This document shows positions 1-5,682 of a stretch of 8,141 bases of DNA, piece by piece. Every line of letters begins with the position of its first letter. Positions within the stretch are counted from its first letter, which is position 1. A model generated the notes under the pieces. The model was not told where the DNA came from. It ran no database searches and worked only from the letters and a program-made list of their open reading frames with translations. Position numbers and translations under genes: made by a program. Origin of the DNA: CAYGTK01 sp964352775 (GTDB taxonomy: Bacteria > Bacteroidota > Bacteroidia > Chitinophagales > CAIOSU01); NCBI GenBank assembly GCA_964352775.1, contig CAYGTK010000188.1, positions 1 to 8,141 of the forward strand, in the 5' to 3' direction.

Positions 1-432
1 TTTTATATTTTTTATTCGTAAGTCATCTACACCAGCAATATGTTTAGCACATGGTATCCAGTCTTTAGCCTTTTCTAGGTCGTTATACCTTCTTAATAGC
101 GCAATGGGTAGGTGCTGCTTTACCTCTAGCGTTGGCAGTTGTTCACTGATCGTCGTATCATCTTCATAAACCACATGTAGCACTACATTGTCGTAGGCTT
201 TATCAATACTATGTTTATGCTTGTCCCAATCCGAAGAGCGCACGTGCATTTCTACATGCCCTGCCCAAATTGTATCGCCAATTTTCACCTTTGCTTCAAG
301 AAAATCTGGACCTGCATTAGTATTGTACAAACCGGGTTTTAAAATAGTGATGGGTTCACCGTTCAAGGTCTTTATAGGCTGACCAGCTAATAATTTCCGT
401 CGCCAAGCAAAGTGTAGTAGTTCTTCTTTCAT
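1..432 (-). CDS. DUF2851 family protein, N-terminal 144 residues (partial)
   Basis: The reading frame runs without a stop from an ATG at 432-430 to the left window edge, so the C-terminal part is missing; from memory, full-length relatives are about 420 residues. The translation shows the landmarks I associate with DUF2851, a conserved Bacteroidota family of unknown function: NAGPDF at residues 38-43, WAGHVEMH at 56-63 followed by SSDW at 66-69, DNVVLHVVYE at 81-90 and IPC at 126-128. There is no signal peptide or membrane segment, so it is probably cytoplasmic. Just upstream of the ATG is a purine-rich AGAAAGAG stretch that could serve as a weak ribosome site. It diverges from the SLC13 transporter gene with 77 bp between them. 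The family match is from motif recognition, not a search. Confidence 0.85.
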   Translation of the reverse strand, partial: MKEELLHFAWRRKLLAGQPIKTLNGEPITILKPGLYNTNAGPDFLEAKVKIGDTIWAGHVEMHVRSSDWDKHKHSIDKAYDNVVLHVVYEDDTTISEQLPTLEVKQHLPIALLRRYNDLEKAKDWIPCAKHIAGVDDLRIKNIK

Positions 433-509
433 CTCTTTCTGAGCCACCTAATATAATTGACTTATGCGACCTTACAAATGCAATTGCCGTCATTGTGTAG
501 TTTTGCCGT

Positions 510-1979
510 GTGAGACAATGGCTAAATATTAGTTTAGGACCTGTATTGGCCGCAATGGGATACTTTTTTCTGTTGTGGGATAATGCGGATGAAACTAGTG
601 CCCGAATGGCAGCCATTGCTATTTGGATGGCAGTTTGGTGGATAACTGAGGCCGTACCGTTAGCAGTTACTTCTATGCTGCCACTCTTTCTATATCCTCT
701 TCTTAATATCATGGGCACTAAGGCTATAGCTCCCGTTTATATGAACCATGTGCTCTTTTTGTTTGTGGGTGGCTTTATTATGGCCTTTGCTATGGAGAAA
801 TGGGACTTACATCGGCGTATCGCTTTGCGCATCATACTCTCTATTGGCAGTAAACCCGGTAAAATAATGTTGGGGCTAATGGTGGCCAGCTACGCCCTAA
901 GTATGTGGATCTCGAATACTGCGACCACCATGATGATGATACCCACCACCCTGGCTGTAATTGATAAGCTAGAGAACCTAAATGGTGGAAAAAACAATAA
1001 GTTAGGTGTAGGCTTACTTTTAGGTATTGCCTATGCTGCATCTATTGGTGGAACTGCTACGCTGGTTGGAACGCCGCCAAACCTCATTTTCTTAAGTCAA
1101 TTCAGTGCTACCTTTCCCGATGCTGAACCTATTAGTTTCTTACAATGGTTCTTGTTTGGCTTTCCCGTATCGTTGGTATTTCTAGGAGTAGCCTATTTGT
1201 ATTTGAAAAGGAAATTCTGTGCCACACTTGATAATGATGCAGCTGATCAAAGCGAGCATTTTGAAGAAGAATATCGGTCGTTAGGTAAAATGACCTTTGA
1301 GGAACGAATGATAGCCATTCTATTTGCAACAATGGCTGTACTATGGTTCACCCGAGGTAAGTTGGAAGTAGGAAGTCTTTCTTTTCCAGGGTGGGCCAGT
1401 CTGTTCCCAAACCCCGACTATTTTCAAGATGGAACGGTTGCTATATTCATGGCAACGTTGCTCTTCCTTATTCCTTCTAAGAATAGAAAAGGAGACCTGT
1501 TGATGGAATGGGGATCGGTAAAGCGGTTGCCTTACAATATCATCTTACTATTTGGCGGTGGCTTTGCCTTGGCAAAAGGATTTATGGTATCGGGCCTAAC
1601 TGATCATTTGGCCTTAAAGCTGGAAGTAGTAGGCACATTACCCTTAGTAGCTTTAGTACTGGCTATCTGTCTGTTCATGACCTTTGTAACGGAAGTAACC
1701 AGCAATATGGCTACCACTCAATTGATACTACCCATATTGGCAGCAATAGCTATTGGGGCAAATATTGACCCTATGCTAATGATGATACCAGCTACTTTTT
1801 CAGCCTCATTTGCTTTCATGTTACCTGTAGCAACTGCGCCGAACACAATAATTTTTGGGAGTGAAAAGGTGACCATAAAAGAGATGGCCACAACAGGTTT
1901 TTACCTCAACCTTGCGGGAGTGGTAATAATGACCTTAGCGATGGTAGTATATGGAAGGTGGATATTCGGTATAGCCTAG
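510..1979 (+). CDS. SLC13/DASS family sodium:anion (dicarboxylate or sulfate) symporter
   Basis: A 489-residue polytopic inner-membrane protein of the divalent anion:sodium symporter family, which imports dicarboxylates, citrate or sulfate with sodium. Visible hallmarks are the N-terminal WMAVWWITEAVPL at 40-51, a first SNT motif at 135-137 (within SNTATTMMMIP), GTATLVGTPPN at 181-191, a second related motif TSNMATT at 397-403, and a near match to the family signature, SFAFMLPVATAPNT at 433-446. The length is usual for the family. The start is taken as GTG at 510: an in-frame TAG at 498-500 leaves no room for another start, and LGP near residues 9-11 looks like the family N-terminus. An ATG at 555 would remove that part. 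There is no Shine-Dalgarno site. The substrate cannot be assigned. The second motif reads SNM rather than the more usual SNT. Its stop overlaps a small antisense frame. Confidence 0.93.
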   Translation: MRQWLNISLGPVLAAMGYFFLLWDNADETSARMAAIAIWMAVWWITEAVPLAVTSMLPLFLYPLLNIMGTKAIAPVYMNHVLFLFVGGFIMAFAMEKWDLHRRIALRIILSIGSKPGKIMLGLMVASYALSMWISNTATTMMMIPTTLAVIDKLENLNGGKNNKLGVGLLLGIAYAASIGGTATLVGTPPNLIFLSQFSATFPDAEPISFLQWFLFGFPVSLVFLGVAYLYLKRKFCATLDNDAADQSEHFEEEYRSLGKMTFEERMIAILFATMAVLWFTRGKLEVGSLSFPGWASLFPNPDYFQDGTVAIFMATLLFLIPSKNRKGDLLMEWGSVKRLPYNIILLFGGGFALAKGFMVSGLTDHLALKLEVVGTLPLVALVLAICLFMTFVTEVTSNMATTQLILPILAAIAIGANIDPMLMMIPATFSASFAFMLPVATAPNTIIFGSEKVTIKEMATTGFYLNLAGVVIMTLAMVVYGRWIFGIA

Positions 1980-2053
1980 AAGCTAGTATACACGAAGAAT
2001 ACCATCATTACTACAAATGCACGCATGAACTTATTCCAATTTACCTTTTTCAT
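1976..2053 (-). CDS. Possible 25-residue single-span membrane peptide, or 3' part of a frameshifted gene
   Basis: ATG at 2053-2051 to TAG at 1978-1976 gives 25 residues: a basic, amphipathic start (MKKVNWNKFMR) followed by a hydrophobic stretch (AFVVMMVFFVYTSF) that could span or anchor in the inner membrane. The same frame is open further upstream to a TAG near 2102, encoding QIDLLNPLKIDK just before the ATG. That stretch also looks protein-like, so this may be the second half of the frame at 2074-2223 after a one-base shift. Its stop overlaps the stop of the convergent SLC13 gene by 4 bp. I do not recognise a family, and very short frames of this kind can occur by chance. Confidence 0.3.
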   Translation of the reverse strand: MKKVNWNKFMRAFVVMMVFFVYTSF

Positions 2054-2073
2054 CTTGTCGATCTTTAGTGGAT

Positions 2074-2223
2074 TTAGCAGGTCAATTTGGCAACTGACCT
2101 AATTATCTCAGCAAAGTCACTTCCTCCACCCATTGAATCTGGGTTGAATGCCGTTACTGCGATAAAAATGGTGGCTACTGCCATCACCTGTAATAGTCGT
2201 TTTGTTACGATCTGCTTTTTCAT
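2074..2223 (-). CDS. Small hypothetical protein with N-terminal signal peptide or membrane anchor
   Basis: ATG at 2223-2221 to TAA at 2076-2074 gives 49 residues. The basic start MKKQIVTKR leads into a hydrophobic stretch (LLQVMAVATIFIAVTAF, residues 10-26), then NPDSMGGGS and a short helix-like end. This looks like a signal peptide or a single membrane span, with only about 23 residues beyond it. An alternative ATG lies two codons upstream at 2229. It follows pyrF by 47 bp on the same strand, so it may be the tail of the mrp operon. No consensus Bacteroidota promoter was seen in the gap. I do not recognise the family. It may be a complete small protein or the 5' part of a gene of about 80 residues continued in the frame of 1976-2053. 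Confidence 0.45.
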   Translation of the reverse strand: MKKQIVTKRLLQVMAVATIFIAVTAFNPDSMGGGSDFAEIIRSVAKLTC

Positions 2224-2270
2224 ATGCATTTATACGAGAAGCAAAAGCAATAGTTACGAAAGTTGGAAAG

Positions 2271-3089
2271 CTAAACCAGACCGTGCTTTACAAGAAGCTG
2301 GTCCATTTGCGTTTGGTAGGCTTTGGCAGCAGCTCTAGCCTCTTCCGCAAAGTCTAAACCATTAGATGCATAGATGATACTACGCGAAGAATTAATGATC
2401 AAACCACATTGGTGATTCATACCTAGTTCTGCAACGGCACCAAGATCACCACCTTGAGCCCCAACACCTGGCACTAATAAGAAGTGGTCTTTAAGAATAG
2501 TACGGATACTGGTAAATGCCTTTGGGTCGGTTGCACCTACTACCAGCATAAGGTTATCGGGTGTACCCCATTCTAAGAGCTTCTGAGCTACTTTCTGGTA
2601 TAGTGGTTGTCCATTGTCCGTATGCAACTGAAAGTCGGTATTACTGGCATTAGAGGTATACCCTAACACGATAGCATACTTACCATCATATTGCAGATAA
2701 GGATCCACGGCATCTTTACCCATGTAGGGAGAAACAGTAATAGCATCTGCGCCCAAGTGCGAAAAGAAAGCTTCTGCGTACTTCTGTGATGTATTACCTA
2801 TGTCGCCACGCTTAGCGTCAGCAATGATGAACTGCTCGTTGGGTATATAGTCTATGGTTCTTTCTAAAGCATCCCAGCCCTTAGTGCCTAAAGCTTCATA
2901 AAATGCTAGGTTGATCTTGTAAGAGATACAAAGATCTTGCGTAGCATCAATTATAGCCTTGTTAAACTCGAATACAGCGTCTTCTGAGGCTTGTAAATGG
3001 GTGGGTAGTTTCTTAGGGTCGGTGTCCAGACCAACGGCTAAAAACGAACGCTTTAGTTTGATCTGGTCGAATAATTCAGCTGAAGTCAT
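2271..3089 (-). CDS. pyrF: Orotidine 5'-phosphate decarboxylase
   Basis: Catalyses decarboxylation of OMP to UMP, the last step of de novo pyrimidine synthesis, in the cytoplasm. The 272-residue length and motif spacing fit the longer 'type 2' PyrF subfamily. The catalytic signature DAKRGDIGNT is at residues 91-100, carrying the Asp-Lys-Asp catalytic core (D91, K93, D96). The N-terminal VGLDTDP at 19-25, the phosphate-binding PGVGAQGGD at 207-215 and NSSRSIIYAS at 233-242 complete the active-site barrel. No key residue is missing. The start ATG at 3089 is only 3 bp after the nfu-like stop, so translation is probably coupled in an mrp-nfu-pyrF operon. No other pyrimidine gene is visible in the window. 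Confidence 0.96.
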   Translation of the reverse strand: MTSAELFDQIKLKRSFLAVGLDTDPKKLPTHLQASEDAVFEFNKAIIDATQDLCISYKINLAFYEALGTKGWDALERTIDYIPNEQFIIADAKRGDIGNTSQKYAEAFFSHLGADAITVSPYMGKDAVDPYLQYDGKYAIVLGYTSNASNTDFQLHTDNGQPLYQKVAQKLLEWGTPDNLMLVVGATDPKAFTSIRTILKDHFLLVPGVGAQGGDLGAVAELGMNHQCGLIINSSRSIIYASNGLDFAEEARAAAKAYQTQMDQLLVKHGLV

Positions 3090-3092
3090 GTA

Positions 3093-3335
3093 TTAGATAG
3101 CTTTTACGGATTCCACTTCAGGGACAGCGCGCTTAATAGCTTCTTCAATTCCTGCTTTCATGGTCATGAAACTCTGTGGGCAGTTCTCGCAAGCACCTAG
3201 CAAACGAACGCTCACCACCATATCATCAGATATTTCAGCTATCTCCACATTCCCGCCATCACGTTTCAAATAAGGGCGCATGGTATCTAGCGATTCATCC
3301 ACCTTAAGCCAAATATTGTCTGTAGCTGTTATCAT
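3093..3335 (-). CDS. NifU C-terminal (Nfu) domain protein, iron-sulfur cluster carrier
   Basis: An 80-residue stand-alone NifU C-terminal domain. The family binds a 4Fe-4S cluster, usually between two monomers through a CxxC motif, and delivers it to target enzymes. Here the motif is CENC at residues 49-52 within GACENCPQS. The upstream conserved part MRPYLKRDGGNVEI is at 19-32, and the end is the usual helix followed by VPEVESVKAI. The N-terminal IscU-like domain of full NifU is absent, as is normal for stand-alone members. Its ATG overlaps the mrp stop codon as ATGA (3332-3335), indicating translational coupling. The pairing with mrp supports a shared cluster-assembly or transfer role in the cytoplasm. 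The specific client proteins cannot be named. Confidence 0.94.
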   Translation of the reverse strand: MITATDNIWLKVDESLDTMRPYLKRDGGNVEIAEISDDMVVSVRLLGACENCPQSFMTMKAGIEEAIKRAVPEVESVKAI

Positions 3336-4435
3336 GATACCGTTATCTCTACTTTTTCTGTCTCCGCCAAACTCACGTTCCTTATAGCTACATGGCGCTC
3401 TGTACTAACCGCCAAGTCCATGAACGAGCTTTTCAATAGTTCATTATCTCCTAACAAGGCCGGTGTTTCATCCGTACCTGCACTTCTAATGTCTTCAATT
3501 ATAGGTATTTGCCCCAAAAGCGGTACTTCAAATTGCTCCGATAGTTCTTTTCCTCCACCTTGACCAAAGATGTAATACTTCTTATCTGGCATGTCAGGTG
3601 GTGTGAAGTAGGCCATATTTTCAACTACGCCTAATACTGGCACCTTAATATCATCCAATTTGAACATAGCTATCGCTTTCTTTGCGTCTGCCAAGGCTAT
3701 ATCCTGTGGTGTGGTTACTATCAAAGCTCCTGTTACTGGAACTGTTTGCACCAAGGTCATGTGTATATCACCCGTACCCGGAGGTAGGTCTAATATCAAA
3801 TAATCGAGTTCACCCCAAATACAATCGGTAACAAATTGTCGTAATGCCGAAGACACCATTGGCCCACGCCATACTACTGCCTGTCGTTCATCTACCAAAA
3901 ATCCAATAGACAATACCTTTAAGCCATGAGCCTCTACTGGAATGATCTTGTGCTTACCATCTACTTCTTCTACGCCTGGACGTTTGCCCTTCAGTCCTAA
4001 TAATAATGGGATAGATGGTCCATAAATATCAGCATCTATAATACCAACGCTAGAACCATTTTTTGCTAAGCCTAAAGCCAAATTAACTGCTACTGTAGAT
4101 TTACCCACTCCACCTTTACCAGAAGCTACGGCTATAATGTTCTTCACACCAGGTAGCACATCTTTCTTATCTCGCTTGGTAGTTACTTTTGAATCAAAGG
4201 CGAGGTAAACTTCTACTTCGGGGCCAATGTATTTTTCAATGGCATCTAAGCAGTCATTCTTTATTACATCCTTTAGTGGGCATGCAGGTGTGGTCAATAC
4301 CACAGTAAAGTTTAGCTTATTGCCCTCAATAGCTATGTCAGCTATCATATTAAGGGTTACTAGGTCTCGTTTCAGATCGGGGTCGTTAACGTGCCTAAGG
4401 GCTTGTAAAACTGCTTCATTGGTAAGTTTACTCAT
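3332..4435 (-). CDS. mrp: Mrp/ApbC family P-loop ATPase (iron-sulfur cluster carrier) with N-terminal DUF59 domain
   Basis: A 367-residue cytoplasmic ATPase of the Mrp/NBP35 family, which carries and transfers iron-sulfur clusters. Residues 1-80 form a DUF59/MIP18 domain with the conserved TTPACPLKD at 48-56. The P-loop part follows: the deviant Walker A GKGGVGKST at 106-114, DADIYGPS at 134-141, and Walker B LILDLPPGTGD at 213-223. The ENMAYF motif is at 272-277. In many relatives a CPxC-type cysteine pair follows ENMxYF and binds the bridging cluster. Here that stretch reads TPPDMPDKKYYIFG with no cysteine; as far as I recall this is common in Bacteroidota members. It is the first gene of the mrp-nfu-pyrF operon. 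The start is supported by good alignment to the DUF59 N-terminus. Confidence 0.95.
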   Translation of the reverse strand: MSKLTNEAVLQALRHVNDPDLKRDLVTLNMIADIAIEGNKLNFTVVLTTPACPLKDVIKNDCLDAIEKYIGPEVEVYLAFDSKVTTKRDKKDVLPGVKNIIAVASGKGGVGKSTVAVNLALGLAKNGSSVGIIDADIYGPSIPLLLGLKGKRPGVEEVDGKHKIIPVEAHGLKVLSIGFLVDERQAVVWRGPMVSSALRQFVTDCIWGELDYLILDLPPGTGDIHMTLVQTVPVTGALIVTTPQDIALADAKKAIAMFKLDDIKVPVLGVVENMAYFTPPDMPDKKYYIFGQGGGKELSEQFEVPLLGQIPIIEDIRSAGTDETPALLGDNELLKSSFMDLAVSTERHVAIRNVSLAETEKVEITVS

Positions 4436-4450
4436 TGCTGTAAAATTACC

Positions 4451-4501
4451 AAAAAAACACCACAGCCCTAGCTAAGTTCACTATAGCTAAAAAACGTGGT
4501 G
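4451..4501 (-). terminator. Terminator-like inverted repeat at the 3' end of the repeat-protein gene
   Basis: Read on the minus strand, CACCAC (4501-4496, inside the last codons of the gene at 4487-5608) can pair with GTGGTG (4463-4458), which is followed at once by seven T residues (4457-4451). The long loop contains its own inverted pair of TAGCTA hexamers (4484-4489 and 4469-4474). Stem plus T-run fits an intrinsic terminator for the repeat-protein gene, placed just before mrp. The long loop and short stem keep confidence moderate. Confidence 0.5.
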
Positions 4502-5608
4502 GACTTTGTCGTCACAGAAAATACTTAAGTAGGTAGGCGAATTATAAAAGAACACGGTATGGTTCACCACCTCGTACTCTCGGACTACTTCATTTGATAT
4601 TATGACCTTCTTCCCTTTTACGAAACCAGCTAGATAATTATCAAAAGTTCGGTAAACAATGATGTCGTTATCCATCTGTACTTCTTCAGGCACATATACC
4701 TCTAGCTTGATGCTTTCACCATTGTAAAAAGTAAAAAAGTCGTTACTCTGATCAACGTAGGTTAGCATGTTCTCAGTAATATCGTAGGAATTGGGTGGAA
4801 TAGGCATTATCTCGTAGATCTCGCCTTTATAGAATACCATAAAGCGCCTATCATTAGTGATATAGGCTACCATGTTCTCCCCCACTTTAAATTCTAGGGG
4901 TTGGAAAGATTCCAGTTCGTATATCTCCCCGTCGTAAAAGACCTCGAACACCCCCATGTTGTTAATGTAGGCAACTATATTCCTATCGATCTTGTGTGCT
5001 CTTGGTAGTGCGTTGTCTAAGGTATATATCTCACCTTGGAAGTAAGCCAAAAATTCATTCCCGGGATTGTAATAGGTTAAGATGTTTTCCTTCACCCAAA
5101 AATTCTCAATTGGGCGTAATTCCAACTCTTCTGTTTCACCCTTATAAAACACATTAAACACGTTAAAAAGATCCCTATAGGCTATTATACTATCACCTAC
5201 TGCATAATAGTCTTTCTTTATTTTATCATCTCTATTTTCAAACATCACCCCCAGTGAGATCACTTCGTTGTTATAGAGTGTAAGCACGTTATTCCCTGGA
5301 TTTTCCCAAGCAAGTAGAAAATCGGTAGCAATGTATTTTCTAGGAATGAAGTCTTGCACCGTTTGAGAAACTCCTGCCTTATATACCTTGAAGTTGTTGT
5401 TAGCGTCGGTATAGGCTAAAAAATGTGTGCCGCGCTGCTCAGAAGTAATTGGTAAGAACTCGATCATTTCGGCCTTACCATTCTCAAATACATACCACTT
5501 ACGTTGTAATTCAGACCGTTGGATGTCTTGAAAACTAGTTAAGCATTGTGCAACCATGGCCATAGAGGCCGACACTAGGATAAAGAAGGTAAATAGAAGC
5601 TTTCTCAT
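4487..5608 (-). CDS. Exported protein of unknown function made of 35-residue beta-rich repeats
   Basis: A 373-residue protein starting at ATG 5608. A TTG-initiated extension to 5626 would begin inside a terminator stem and precede the signal peptide, so it is rejected. Residues 1-21 (MRKLLFTFFILV...MAMVAQ) are a signal peptide; the C that follows lacks a good lipobox. From residue 61 to 348 lie eight consecutive copies of a repeat, seven of exactly 35 residues and one (96-138) with an 8-residue insertion. Partial copies sit at 38-60 and 349-373. Conserved positions are N2, a hydrophobic pair at 3-4, Y6, F13, an aromatic pair at 16-17, G19-E20, I/Y at 21-22 and P29. Best copies: 209-243 and 244-278. 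The pattern of short strands with an xGE turn suggests a beta-propeller or solenoid. No type IX secretion tail is seen at the C-terminus. I do not recognise the family. It lies downstream of the OmpA-like gene but behind a terminator. Confidence 0.85.
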   Translation of the reverse strand: MRKLLFTFFILVSASMAMVAQCLTSFQDIQRSELQRKWYVFENGKAEMIEFLPITSEQRGTHFLAYTDANNNFKVYKAGVSQTVQDFIPRKYIATDFLLAWENPGNNVLTLYNNEVISLGVMFENRDDKIKKDYYAVGDSIIAYRDLFNVFNVFYKGETEELELRPIENFWVKENILTYYNPGNEFLAYFQGEIYTLDNALPRAHKIDRNIVAYINNMGVFEVFYDGEIYELESFQPLEFKVGENMVAYITNDRRFMVFYKGEIYEIMPIPPNSYDITENMLTYVDQSNDFFTFYNGESIKLEVYVPEEVQMDNDIIVYRTFDNYLAGFVKGKKVIISNEVVREYEVVNHTVFFYNSPTYLSIFCDDKVHHVF

Positions 5609-5625
5609 TTGGATAAGATAAAACA

Positions 5626-5655
5626 AAAAGGGAAGGCTAAAAAACCTTCCCTTTT
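5626..5655 (-). terminator. Intrinsic terminator after the PorE-like gene
   Basis: A perfect 11-bp inverted repeat pairs AAAAGGGAAGG (5626-5636) with CCTTCCCTTTT (5645-5655) around an 8-nt loop. On the minus strand the hairpin is followed by T-rich sequence (TTTTTGTTTTAT, about 5629-5618). It starts 28 bp beyond the stop of the OmpA-like gene, as expected for an intrinsic terminator of the PorP/SprF-OmpA transcript. It also occupies most of the leader of the next gene, whose ATG is 18 bp further on. The stem is A/T-symmetric enough to act partly on the plus strand, but no plus-strand gene ends there. Confidence 0.85.
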
Positions 5656-5682
5656 AATAATGTAGTTGTAGTCATACCCTTA

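Noticed and set aside
498..505. TAGTTTTG on the plus strand, a match to the Bacteroidota -7 promoter motif TAnnTTTG just before the SLC13 gene
   Set aside because: No TTG/TTTG element lies at the proper distance upstream, and transcription would begin at or inside the start codon. A chance match is likely in AT-rich sequence.
356..718. 120-residue minus-strand open frame spanning the divergent gap
   Set aside because: It lies antisense to the start of the SLC13 gene and overlaps the DUF2851 gene in another frame. Its translation has no recognisable motif, while both overlapped genes have clear family landmarks.
841..1332. Two minus-strand 66-residue open frames inside the SLC13 gene
   Set aside because: Both are wholly antisense to a well-supported transporter gene and show no motif or start context.
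2087..2338. 83-residue plus-strand open frame between SLC13 and pyrF
   Set aside because: It runs antisense to the 49-residue minus-strand frame and to the end of pyrF. The composition is typical of an antisense shadow and no motif is seen.
4441..4448. TAATTTTA on the minus strand before mrp as a possible -7 promoter element
   Set aside because: It is an imperfect match only 5 bp from the ATG, with no convincing -33 element, and it sits next to the T-run of the presumed terminator.
4487..5608. Lipoprotein reading of the repeat protein (Cys at residue 22)
   Set aside because: The residues before the Cys are VAQ, and Q at -1 does not fit a lipobox. Ordinary signal peptidase cleavage near AQ is more likely.
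5609..5626. Extension of the repeat protein by six residues to a TTG at 5626
   Set aside because: The TTG lies inside the terminator stem, and the ATG at 5608 places the signal peptide exactly at the N-terminus.
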